NCBI GenBank assembly: GCA_025617375.2
Contig: JAMYGW020000011.1
Coordinates: forward strand, 1,364,001-1,428,000
Length of the DNA stretch: 64,000 nt
Reading direction: 5' to 3'
DNA from: Acarospora socialis
Lineage: Eukaryota; Ascomycota; Lecanoromycetes; Acarosporales; Acarosporaceae
Made by a program: the position numbers and the translations under genes. The notes beneath the pieces are model-generated. The model did no database searches and had not been told where the DNA came from. It saw only the letters and a list, made by a program, of their open reading frames with translations. Below, piece after piece: positions 12,378-23,260 of the stretch. The number at the start of each line of letters is the position of its first letter. Position 1 is the stretch's first letter.

Positions 12378-12747
12378 CGATCGGTATAGAGGAAACGGCT
12401 GGCATGGCATGAATGGGGCATCTATATGCGTGACCATTTTCACAGCCATCAAAAGGCTACACTTTCGTTGCGTGTGTGCACCTTTAACTGAAGACAGACA
12501 AGATGCTCGGGAATAGCCCAGCATAGCATCGCACAGCGACCAGTACTGTATCGTCTGACCTGTATCATCCAATATACAAACTCCCCCCCTCACGAAACCC
12601 TCTCCCTTAAGGAATGCCATACCAACACCAAGAACTCCTCTACCCGAAACCGCCCCTTTACGTAGTTGGGCACGGCTAACACTTCTTCGTTCCTCTCCCA
12701 TTAGATCTACGGACTTACTCTCTCCCCTTCTCCCCTCTTCATGTTAT

Positions 12748-12829
12748 CCCATTCACCCCATCCAACCCCTATCATATCCCACCCCACCCCATTCCATCCC
12801 ATCCCAACCCACCCCAACCTCTCAGCCCA
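12748..12829. repeat. C-rich degenerate CCCAT/CCCCA tract
   Basis: An irregular run of short C-rich words (CCCAT, CCACC, CCCAACC) over about 80 bases. It resembles a degenerate pentanucleotide repeat; the other strand is G-rich. Confidence 0.6.
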
Positions 12830-12960
12830 TCTACCTACCTCCCCACCGCCTGATGTCGCATGGCTGGCTGGCCGGTAGTTCAGCAATCTAGGTCCGGGTT
12901 CCATACATGTGCAGTTTAGGACATGACGGGCCAGGACAGCATAGACAACAGCACAGGAGC

Positions 12961-12996
12961 GGATAGGATAGGACAGGACAGGACAGGACAGGACAG
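12961..12996. repeat. GGACA pentanucleotide microsatellite
   Basis: Two GGATA units are followed by five GGACA units, a clear pentanucleotide array with one unit variant. Confidence 0.9.
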
Positions 12997-13159
12997 CGGC
13001 AAGACGTACTGACACTCCTCCTTTTGCTGGTGAGATGAACGGTAGAGATGATGAGGCAGTTAGCGGGAGCCGCCCTGCAAGCATAGATCGTTCAACCAGT
13101 CGAGTCAGTTCTGTGGCTCCTTCTGTGCTGTGCCTCTTTTCTGCTCGGCTTATTGCGGT

Positions 13160-13160
<1 letters not shown>

Positions 13161-13193
<33 letters not shown>
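13161..13193. repeat. (GA)n microsatellite
   Basis: An uninterrupted 33-base GA dinucleotide run, in the 3' flank of the minus-strand scaffold gene. Confidence 0.95.
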
Positions 13194-13195
<2 letters not shown>

Positions 13196-13353
13196 GATGA
13201 ACCTTGTTTTGTCTGGTCTGGTCTGGTCTAAGGGACCTTACGTGGCGGGAGTAGGACTACGCCGGAGGAGTAAAAGTAACCCACTTCTTCACAACTACCA
13301 CCAGCCTTCATTGCCTATCCCTACTACCACTACCACCACCGCCACTATCACAA

Positions 13354-16300
13354 CTACCACCCCTCCATCTGCAACGGCCCCTCCCACTCCGTTCCCAACG
13401 TCCCATTCGGCGCTCCCGGCGCCTCCTCCCCAAACGCCACATCGCCCCCGTCCCCCGCGCCACCACCCGCCGCCGCCGCCGTTCCCCACCCCATACTCTC
13501 GAGCTCCCTCACGAAAAAATCCCTCTCCTGCTCCAGCACGCCCTTCTCCTTCCCCATCTGCTCCGGATAGCACCTCAAATGCCACCAATGCGTCAGACCT
13601 CGAATCGCCTGCTCCAACGGCAGCGCCTCCTCGACCTCGGCATCCACGTCGCTTCCCGCAAGCCAGTCGTCGCGCAGCTCGGGCCGGCAGTGCAGGTAGA
13701 TGGCGGTGATGACGCGCATGTTGGACTGGCGCCACTTGCGGCCGCAGTAGGGGACCTGCGATTTGAAGAGCTTGAGCGTGTACAGACGGAGCTCGGGTTG
13801 GGGGATCTTGAGCGCTTTGCGGAGGATGGTGGAGGATTTGTATTGGACGAGGAGAAGGGCCCGGTGCGCTTTGTGTTTGGTGATCTTTTGCATGATGCGC
13901 AGGTAGGTGATGGCGGTGAAGAAGTTGCGGGGGGAGAAGGTCGTGATGGGGGAGGTGGGGTGCGTCGTGGTTGGGTAGCCGAGTTCGTCGACTTCGGGGT
14001 GAAGGTCGTCGGGAGGTTGCGTGGGTTGGGGGGATGAGGTAGTTGATTCTGTCGGAGAGCGACGGTGTTTCGCGATGGGTGGTGGGGCCGCTTCGTCTTC
14101 GCTGGAGGAGTCGTCTGCTGGGTCGGGTTTGGGTGGTGGGTGTTTGGAATGTACGTGGCAGAGGGTGAAGAAACTGTATGAACATCAATACGACAGCGTG
14201 GACGATAGGAGTTTGGTTTACCTAAGGTCGTCTCTGTCGATATTGTGATCGATTGCCTTGTCTATATCTTGATGAGCAAAGAACTTCAAGATCAGTGGTA
14301 GATAGTTTGAGTCGAGGAGTAGCTGTGTCATGTACTCGTATTTGAGGATATCTTGATTGTAGCGTTAGTATTACGGTTTGTGCAAATGACAGTTACAAGT
14401 AGCCTACGAGAGATCTTGAACCATTTCAACAAGAGCAGAAGAACTCCTGACACCGCCTTGCTTGAGATCTCCCGCAAACGTAGAGCATTGAGCTCTTCAG
14501 CTGCGGAACCTAATGTTTCATCTCCACCTCCGTCATTCCCGTTTACCTTCTCATTCGGCTGTCGCCCAGGATTGATGTTACCTTTCGTCTTCGCTTGACT
14601 ATTGGTGTCGCCGTTCTCCTGGCCTGCGAATCCGAATGATGTACCGTTTTGCCCGTTTTCGTTCATTTGCGTTACTAGAGCGGTGACATTCGCGAGTACG
14701 ACCTTGAGCAAAACAATAACGACAGACTGTAACTGAGGCATGGTATGGCGCTAAGTATGATCAGTCCTCTTCCTTCTTCTGCGACTGATAATACTCACAT
14801 AGAAATCCTCCACAGCCTTCAACCGTCGTTTCGTCTCTGGTTTCATATTTTGAGGTCCTTTCTCCTCTGTGTCATCGAGAGTGTCAACATCTTCCAGCTC
14901 AACTTCTTCATCAAGCTCAGTATCGACTTTATTCCTCTCGAGCTCGGCCCAGCCTCTCTCGTACTTCATGAAGCGCTCTCGCTCTTGCCAAAGCTGCTTC
15001 ATTCCCCGAGTCATCCTCATCCTGCTCGCAAAAAGCTTCCCAGCTTCGAGTATCGAAGCAGGGACATCACTGCCTTCCCATTTCTTCCCGACCAAGATGT
15101 CTTGCAGTCCAGCGCTACCTTTACCGCCAAGATCGTTGCTAGTTCCGTCCAGTGGGGGATACAGGAAGGGGAAATTCTGATTCGTCTGATAGTTCTGCTT
15201 CTTGCCTGCTTTTCCTCCAGGTCCCGAAGGTGAAGGAGGTGGCGAAGGAGCTGGAGTGGCAATATGTACTGGCTGGTAAAGGATTGATGCCCCGCTCCCA
15301 TTGACGGTCGCAGGACCAGATCCTGGAATAGTTCCATGTGGGCCTGCGATTCGGCTTGAGTGGTTTGGCAACGGTGGAAGAATGGAGTTATTCTCAAGTT
15401 CAAGAGGTACCAAAGGGGGAGGTGGATTGTACGCGGGGTATTTGGAGGTTATCTCCTGGCGAAAAAGATGGTAGTCAAGTGGTGAAGCAGTAATGAAAGC
15501 TTGGTCTTGTTCGTCTCCGCGGTCTGCATCGTCGCGAAGGTCGATTTTGACTTCACTCAACTCCTTCGTCCCACCGAAGAGGAGTAATACTGATTTCCAG
15601 AAGAGAAGGAGAACCTAGGTCATAGTCAGTCGTCTGTCACCACAGTTCACGAAAGCCAGCGAAAACGTCAATTACCCTTGGTAAGGGAAGGCTTGTTGTG
15701 TCATCCCAACGTAGCTTCGCGATTAGTTGCACGAGTAGGAGGAGGAAATCAGGCTCCAGAGCCGCTGCGAGACTCGTCAGACTGCATTAATTTTGACGAA
15801 TAAGACCCACCTACCAATACCGTCTCGTATCGCTGTGCCTTCCCCCTTCCTGATTTGCTCTCTTCCGTTTTCCACAAGAAGATACATTAGGGTGAAAGTG
15901 CTGTCGATCTCCCTCTGTTGGAGGGCTCTGAGTTGCATCGCCTCGTCTTCCCCCATCTGCGCGTATTGATCCGAAGAATCAGAATCGCTGCCCGATGCAC
16001 AATGTCAGCATGGCACTGGAACGGAATCAGTCGCAGAATTGAGACCCTACTAACTGTTCCTGGTCACATATCCGTCCAAACGCATTGAATATAGGCCGCA
16101 AGGCAGAACAACTGAGAATCATCTCCACACCTTTCCGCATCCATTGTATCTGTAGGCTGGATGAATCGTCGCGTGTGTGAGCCTCGTTGCCGTCTCCAGC
16201 CTCTTCTGCGTTGCCTCCTTCCCTCAGACCAGCCGTATCACCCCAGGCCCCGAGGGCTATATAGGTAATCGTTTCAAGACAAGACACCCGCATGAAGAGG

Positions 16301-16923
16301 TGTACGTCTTCCAGACCGGAGATTTGGTCCTTGATGAAGGACCTCCGTTGATCCTCGCTAGCTTCCGTCCATGTCAGTGTTTCCTCTGCTGGGGCTCCTT
16401 CAGTGAGAAAATTCTCCCATTGTTGTTCAAACATTGCTCTTCCTTGCAACACCATACTCTTATCCTCCTCGGTGTACTGAAACCATTCGTCCAGCTCTTC
16501 CGGGAAGCTCTGTGTATCTTTGTACTCGAAGGCGTAAGCTGTTGGCTCTACTTTGGGCAAATCATTCACCAGCCTCTTGAGCTGCATCAAGCTTAGGGAA
16601 TCGGCAGCATTGCCGACTTCGTCCGATTGTTGTTGAGGTGGAGCTGGTGGTGGAGGTTGCTGTGGGGGCGGGGGAGCAGAGCCCCCTCGTAACAGCTGAG
16701 GTCGTGTAGGAAGTCTTATTGTAGAAGATGCCACGTTGTGGTCCCTGTCCTCCATTGCTCTAGCAAGCCTCGCTGGTACTGCTTCGTCACCATCATCGAG
16801 TTTTGAGTTGGTCGCTTTTGAGGCGTTGGTTGATGTGTCGGCAGTGGGACTGGTAGTATTACCAACTTTCAAGGAAACGGAGTTGCCTTCCTCCCCTTGA
16901 GATGCTGTGCCTGCTTGCTCCAT
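13354..16923 (-). CDS. STRIPAK complex scaffold, Far11/STRIP family (N1221 + DUF3402)
   Basis: Seven exons fit in frame: 16923-16055, 15987-15815, 15764-15676, 15614-14799, 14750-14408, 14351-14222 and 14173-13354, giving 1079 aa. Far11/STRIP1 proteins are scaffold subunits of the striatin-interacting phosphatase and kinase complex, which controls fungal cell fusion, development and growth arrest. Signature blocks are PTAYAFEYKDTQSFPEELDE near residue 140 (start of the N1221 region), KLRWDD, LLLFWKSVLLLFGG, KWFKISHILKYEYMTQLLLD with LPLILKFF, and FFTAITYLRIMQKITKHKAH. The last leads into RLYTLKLFKSQVPYCGRKWR in the DUF3402 region. The N-terminus has a poly-Pro/Gln stretch. Intron 2 is 50 nt with a CTGAC branch site. 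The C-terminus is Gly/Ala-rich low complexity. Confidence 0.92.
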
Positions 16924-17353
16924 CTTCGATGGTAGCCCCCCTCAAGCCTGCATGGCTGAGGTTATTCTCCGATCCGCAGGCACCTAAAGTTGACAATGTC
17001 CTTCGACTGTTCGCGAAGTGGGAAGATCGACTCAGAGCTTCTAAGCTGTACTTGAGTTCTACTCGAGGTTGGGTTTGAGAGCTTAAGTTTGCTGTGGCCT
17101 CGTGCGTTGAATATGTTTGTATCTCGTAAGGTACTTTGTAACTTAAGGTGGTTGATGGCACGAAAACGTGGCGGATCGGCACTAGTAAGCTAGTTCCCGT
17201 CACCCCTGCTAGGGTACCTATACCGCCTATTCGGGGTAAAACCACCAAGGTTCCCCACCAACACCAGCGCCATTATTCTACGAAGCACTTCCACCTTTGA
17301 AACCTAGGTATGCGGGAATCTAACTCTGAATTGTTATTACGATGATTATAGAG
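16924..17353. other. intergenic region
   Basis: About 430 bases upstream of the STRIPAK scaffold gene and downstream of the decayed gene on the same strand. Presumed promoter; no repeat or extra gene recognised. Confidence 0.35.
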
Positions 17354-19444
17354 TTAATGCCAAAGTGCCAGTAAGATGTTCAATCCGAACGCAAGTCCCA
17401 TGACCCACCACCCATCAGCAGTGATCCTGTTCGCTATCCCTGTAAACGCGACCACGCTCGCTGTGCTAGTAATTCCCGTTTCTGTCACACCACTGGGCGG
17501 ACCACTGGGCGCTCTTACTCCCATACCTAGCAGTATCAATCGTCCCAGTCCGCTATCGGACGGCATCGTAGATGTTGTTGATGAACCGATCTGTAATCCT
17601 GAAGGGGTCAAAGAAACTAACGTGCCGGACAAAACGGCAGCCAATCCATCATTATCGGCTAACAGAGTTATCCTGCCAGTGGCAAAGCAACTTGGGTTAA
17701 CCGTTAAAATGTGACCTGCTATTGTGAAGACAGACTGAGATGCTGTTTCCGTAGGGAATGGGACGACGGTACTGCTATTGATGAGCAAGCCGGCCACGTT
17801 TGGGAGCGCAGAGACCACAGTTCCGGCGATGGTCACAGCGGGGCCGCTGGCTTGAATGGTGCTACCATCAGGGAGAGTTATATCGCCATTTGGGGCCCTA
17901 TGGAGCTGCTGGTCGGCAATTGGGCGGAACATTGTAATAGCAGATGTGGAGGGAGAGAGGTAGGTCTTGCTACCTATGATGACTTTGCCCGTACCTACAG
18001 ATAGACTGATACCGAGAAGAGTGAGTTGACCGCCAGGTGAGAGGATAGATGTGCCAAGAATGACAGCTCCGTCTGATGCAAACTGAATCAACTGGCCGCC
18101 GACGAAAGGAATCGCAGCCCAGGATACCGGAGCTGTTGCTGGGCCAGCCAAGGGAGTACCTTCCGTGATTATCCCAGAAGAGCTGCCCAGGATGACTTTG
18201 TTGCTGAAGCTAATTGGCATAGCGTCATCAGTCAGTCTTATGTCGCTACCAGCAGTGCCGCTAGTAAGAGGAGATAGTGTTTGACCTCCCAGAGTCGCAA
18301 TAGACGACACTGGCGTCCTGCTGACGGCACCCGTCTTTGGCGCTGAGAGAGTCTGAGGATCACCCATAGCGGCACTCTGTTGCAGAACTGTAGCATCCCA
18401 GGCAGCCGGGTCACCTGCCAGCGGGTCGTTATTGCTCATACTTTGCAGGGTATGAGCTGAGGTTCTGGTGGTGAAGCGGCGGCAGCCTTGGCAGGTTGCA
18501 AGGCATGTGGCGGATCGTAGAACGCGGAGATGCCATAATGACAAGTGGCCCATTCTGTGTCAAGGCTGAGAACTTGAGAAGAACAGAAAGTAATGGGTAA
18601 CACGGGTTGTAATGATACACATAGCGTTGAGGGCAGTCTTCTGGAGTTGCTGTGCAGTGAAATGATGAATATTGTTGGGTGTCTGAGCCGCCGGGGCCCC
18701 CGTTGTGAAAGCTGACATATGCTGATGAGGTGTTGGTACAATTTCTAAGGTGAAATGAGTATCCAATAAGAAAATGATATACCAATGTTGAGAAGATCAT
18801 GAACATACCGATCTTGAAGGTCAGTGTAGTTGAAGGCTGTCCAGACGTATGGTGCTGTTGTTGGTGGCCACGGTATCTGAGAAGCCATCACTTGCGCTGC
18901 AACGAAGCCACCACCTGCCAAGCTCTTGGATATCGCTGTGGACAACTCAGATTCTCCAAAGGAAGAAGTCTTGTCTTGATATTCTTTTTCCTACTCTTCC
19001 ACATAGATCGGTAGCTCCAAGATCACGGAATGCAACATAAACAGATGGTGAGACACTGCAATCTGAGATTAGCAGTGATGATATTCTAGACGAAGTGATA
19101 ACTCACAATACAAAGCCAGTATCATCTAATAGAGTTGAAACTGCCAGGGTTGGTGCTGGAGTAGGTCAGTAAACTATCTGGATGTCTCCACCGGAAATGT
19201 CACAAACAGAGCAACATGGCGTTGTTGCAGTGAAACTTCAATTGGTCTGATAAATAAGCCTGAGTGTTGAATGCGTATTCTTAAGTGCTCCCGTTGCCAC
19301 AAAATCCGAATACTCAGGTGATGATGCTGCACCACAGAGGCTCAACAGACTTGGACTGCCAGTGAGATATAAGTATGGGTCAAAGTATTTGGGTATCACA
19401 ACACAACTGCGACCAAAGTTAGATGGAGAGTAACTCTCTGACAA
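17354..19444 (-). pseudogene. decayed large Ser/Thr-rich repetitive secreted-type protein
   Basis: Coding character runs from about 19444 down to a stop at 17354, but in changing frames. Recognisable parts are a front block (GRSCVVIPKYFDPYLYL), SPSVYVAF with a cysteine pair, WPPTTAPYVWTAFNYTDL, then TEWATCHYGISAFYDPPHAL, and a 370-residue repeat-rich end. The last has recurring units like VILGTSILSPGG and KVIIGSKTYLSPS, closing on a hydrophobic C-terminal segment (GLAFGLNILLALW) that could be a GPI or membrane anchor. Some joins look like real introns (GTGAGT..CAG near 19107-19051, GTATGT near 18809). Near 18960, 18615 and 18440 the frame switches without a fitting intron. Large proteins of this kind are common and uncharacterised in Pezizomycotina. 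Multiple frame breaks favour a pseudogene; an intron-rich live gene is less likely. Confidence 0.6.
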
Positions 19445-19513
19445 TGTTGTGTTATTGACCGAGAGGGCTTTCTATAACTTAGAGAGAGACAGTCTTCATG
19501 ATGCGGAGCCAAC

Positions 19514-19726
19514 TAGTGTGGCCGTCGGGTCGGGTCAGGTTCAGGTCGGTCGGGCTTGGCAGCCCACATACCAAATATATATATCAAACACTTATTTCTA
19601 ACGAATATAGCCCTAGGTCTTGAGATTGAGGTTCAAAACTCCTAATAATCATATATATATTGACCTGAAATGGCCCACAGGTCGGGCCAGTCAGAATTTC
19701 ATGACCCTGGCCCGAGGGCCACCATA
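19514..19726. mobile_element. hAT-like MITE, 213 bp
   Basis: Ends are imperfect inverted repeats: GTGGCCGTCGGG at 19518 against GTGGCCCTCGGG read from 19722 on the other strand, with outer TAG/TATG ends. Flanks are an 8-base target duplication, GAGCCAAC at 19506-19513 and GAGCCAAT at 19727-19734, one mismatch. An 8-bp duplication with GC-rich GGGTCGGGTC subterminal words is the hallmark of hAT transposons. The interior is AT-rich with no coding capacity, so it is non-autonomous. A diverged relative lies at 37922-38080. Confidence 0.75.
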
Positions 19727-20813
19727 GAGCCAATTAGTCTGTCGTTGTAGTGTTCAGCCCTGCAACAATTCCAGAGAACATTGCTGCGCCCAATATGCTC
19801 TTCTTGATATTCGTCTTCGGGAAGCCAGAAACTTGGAGGAGAATATCAAGAGTTGGGCGAAAAACTGTGCAATGATTATCGTAGTTTCTTTTACTACCAC
19901 AAGAACAAGATAGCAAGGCTGAGGTGACGAAGTCTCAAGGAAAACAGAAAGAAGAGAGAGAAGCATGGCGGAGGAGCCACTCCCTTATCTCATTTTGAAT
20001 GGAGCGCAAACAAGTTATGTGATAAAAGACTTCGCTGGTCCTTGCAGCTGCATAAAAGACTGCCCCAAGTGGTCAGTCTATGGAATTCACAATCATTGAT
20101 GTGCATTCAGATGGTCAGCATAAAAGCATATGCAGTCAGGTATGCTGTGTTGGACAGATTTCTGACATACCTTTGTCATAGATGTGATTGGCAGGTGTAT
20201 GCACCCAAACCAAATAGCAGTCAATGGCATGACATGGCTTCCGGGTTGCACAGGTGCTCAGCCGTGGTGGGTATACAATTCATACTTAGCAAACTCTCAA
20301 CTGACCCACACTGTGCCACCCGATGCTCTGATAGTACTTGGGCCGCTTGAAAAGGCATACATTACAGCTTGCTCCAGTCGGCTTACATGCCAATTCCGGA
20401 AAAGATAAGCGTACTGTAACTGGGACGTGCATTCCGGCCCATTGTGAGCCTTGCAGAGTAGCATGGATGACTGACTAGTTGTTGGCATACTATAGTTCTA
20501 GGTCGTAAATGAATGCGATTCCTCAGGCGGAGCAGGGCTAAGTGAACGCATTTATTTACGACCTGGACCTGTATAACCGGCAGCAAAGCTCAGCTTCACT
20601 GCAGTGTATCATCTATGAATAGTTGATTCCAGGTGCTGCAAGCTGCGAGTGGCGAAAGCAGTACGCAACAACAAAGGCCTTTCAGCCTGAGCTAGACATA
20701 GAATGTGTGAGGGGTCTTGTTTTCAGCATCCAGCACTTATAAAAGAGTGATGTCTACGGCGTTGATATGGCGCTATACAACCCTTATTGCAGTACTGAGA
20801 ATCAAACGCAGTC
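19727..20813. other. intergenic region between two divergent decayed genes
   Basis: Roughly 1.1 kb (plus 19445-19513 on the other side of the MITE) that would have served as the divergent promoter of the two decayed genes. Small open frames show no family resemblance. Confidence 0.4.
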
Positions 20814-23260
20814 ATGAATTCTTCTGTTACACAATCAGTTACAATCAGCGACATCTATCTTGGCTTTTGGACAAATTGGTCCTACGGTTCGATCCACGGC
20901 GCTACTCTCACCCTCACCCGTCGTGATGGCGGTCTTCTCACGCCTTTCTTGGCTCTTTTTGTTACTATTGCTGGCACAAGCTTCTGGAGGATAGCCTGTT
21001 TCGCTCTACACCACCTGCTGTCTTCAAAAACCGCTAGGGACGGCATTTATCACCAAACTCAGGCTATTCTACGAAATGCTGCCAATGGGACGTCTGGTCT
21101 ATGGAGCCTGCTTTGAGTAAATTGGGTTTGGCGAAAACATACCCAAGCCCAGCCGTACCGGCGTATTTTGCCATTAATCACGGTTACCCTCACTACACTG
21201 CTTGCTTTCGCACTCGCAGGCATCTTTTCCTCAAGGGTCTCGACATCGATGGGAAACGAGGTGCTCTTGTTGAGCCAAAACTGCGGTATTCTGAACGTCG
21301 ATGATGTTGATTACGAGGGTTATTGGAGCACATTCCTCCCATATTTTACTCAGCGTACGGTATCTAGTGCAAACTATGCACTAGCGTGCTACAAGAACAA
21401 CACAGTTATCCAGGATTGCCCAACTTTTCTTCGAAAGAGTTTACCGTGGACGTGTGAGCATGATGTGGGGTGTCCCTTTCCAGGTCATGATAAGATATGT
21501 TGCAGTAACTCTACAAACCTTCGACTTGATACAGGTTACATCAACAGCAACTTTGACCTCGGCATCAACTCTCCACCAGAAGATCGATTTCTCTACCGAG
21601 GTGTGATTGAGTGTGCTCCCTTGAACACGAAAGGATATTCAGATCAAATACTCTTCTATTCAAGACCAAACGATACCAGTCCAAGACAGATTATGAGATA
21701 CTTTTATGGAGATGCGTATGCTCGCATTGAGTCAGCAACCTATCAGTACCCTGCCGATCCACCTACCGGAATTGGTCACACCAATGGAATCAACTTTAGT
21801 GCTTCTGCAGATTACACAGTAAAGTAAGTGAAGAACTCTGGCAAAAATTGCAAGGTACTGATTACTCATTACATCTGTAGTGCCGACTGGGCCTATACAA
21901 GTCTTAATGGCATAACTATGGATGGAACCAGCTCATTCATCCCAGTTTCAGACTTACAACATCCCACAGCTGATGTCACCCTTGTGTACTTGTCTGCAAA
22001 TGATATCGCATTCGCCAAACCAGTTGATGACAACTGGTACTCAGCACATTTATCTATGGTCGCTAAGAATGTTGCTAATTATGGGAGGTTAACGCCTTCA
22101 AATGTGTCATTCTACTACCGCGATGAGCCTGTCCGCATTCTGGGGTGTACTGAGCAGTACCAGTTTTGCAATCCTGTCCTTGAACCAAGTGTTAGCTGCA
22201 CGCCTCTTAATGGAATTCTTGCGGTGCAGACGCTGGCCGAAGCTCTGTGGCAGACCGAGAAAGGGAAAGCATTAGCTACGTGGTCCGCCAAGGCAATTTT
22301 GGAAAATGCTATAGGTCTGCCAGAAGTGATACAGGGACTTGGTGTATCATCACTCACATCTCGGTACAAACTGTCAAATGGTGTACAGGGTTTCCTTCCG
22401 GATAACCAGTGGCAATTGGACGTGGAACACTGGTTTACAGCAACATTGGCTGACCTCTAGAGGACAGTAGTGGAAACTGCAACTGGACTAATTGATACGA
22501 ATGCTAACTAATGGCTGAGGCGACCTCAAACACCTGAGGAACGCTTGCTCTGTCGCAGTCAGGTCAGCAGTCTTCCCTTTTTCATGTCTGATCATCTACT
22601 GATTCTGTATTGGCACAGAAAATTCGAAATGAATCTTTTACCTCTTTTAGCGTCCTTGGACTAATCGTTCTACTCGGAGTTGGGGGCTTTATAATTGGTA
22701 TTTCTTTTACACTGGAATCCGTTGTCAGCTGGATTCAAAAGCGCAAGAATCTCAACGTCTACAAACGCCTCGAATGGACAACCAATGCGACCTTACAGCT
22801 GCAGAGGCTTGCGCATGAAGAGCTCAATTTTGGAACTTGGACTAGAACTGAGGAAGATTATCCTATCACTGTGCCTGGGGAGCAATTGGCTATTCTCGAT
22901 ATGTCTGAGCCAGAACATCCAACGCTGCAAAGGTTCACAGTCAAGAATGAGGTTGCTTCAGATACTGACAACTGCGGCACAGAGAGTACAAGAGAGATGA
23001 CTGAGCAAGGTGTATCTACAGCAGACCTGGATCATGCACTATCCATTCCAAACCCTGCTTCAACCCCTCTTGGCTCCATATCACCCGCAGATAATACTCA
23101 AACCCTCCAACCCCAGAATCAAGAATCAAGCACTGATCGGGATACACCATTCGACATGCTAGGGGTTGCTGCATCCGTTGAGCCCCTGATCAGACGTCAA
23201 ACGAGCCGTGGTGAAGAAGAGCTGGATCGCCATCATCAAGGTTCGACACAGGAGGTTTAG
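20814..23260 (+). pseudogene. decayed member of an uncharacterised fungal membrane-protein family
   Basis: The frame starts at ATG 20814 and can be followed to 23260 through two well-formed introns (21824-21880 and 22563-22618). Family blocks are plain: VTQSVTISDIYLGFWTNWS, GATLTLTRRDGGLL, GTSFWRIACF, YHQTQAILRNAANGTSGLWS, PYRRILP, a TM segment, an extracellular cysteine region with NCGIL and CPTFLRKSLPW, and a last TM helix before WIQKRKNL. The coding frame is interrupted by in-frame stops at about 21114 (TGA), 22458 (TAG) and 22506 (TAA). Each can arise by one C-to-T change from CGA, CAG and CAA, and the family reads on in the same frame after each. This is the pattern left by RIP-type mutation. 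Function of the family is unknown; large ectodomain plus TM helices suggest a surface protein. Confidence 0.75.

Larger units (their letters stand above)
12378..13353. other. simple-repeat-rich intergenic region (convergent 3' ends)
   Basis: Almost 1 kb between the 3' ends of the DHA2 transporter and the STRIPAK scaffold gene. It contains three separate simple-sequence tracts, listed individually. Open frames here are low-complexity translations of those tracts and not credible genes. Confidence 0.5.

Noticed and set aside
13295-14188. Long minus-strand frame (297 codons) over the 3' part of the scaffold gene
   Set aside because: Its Pro/Arg/Ser and Gly/Val runs are an out-of-frame reading of GC-rich Far11 coding sequence; the true frame has clear family motifs.
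18440-18620. Reading the frame switches of the 17.4-19.4 kb gene as introns
   Set aside because: Candidate GT-AG segments are about 27-46 nt and do not restore the right frame on both sides without losing conserved-looking blocks; decay fits better, though not proven.
21114-21152. A 36-nt GT-AG segment that could splice out the first stop of the 20.8-kb gene
   Set aside because: Too short for a fungal intron, and it would delete residues that are conserved in the family; two other stops remain anyway.
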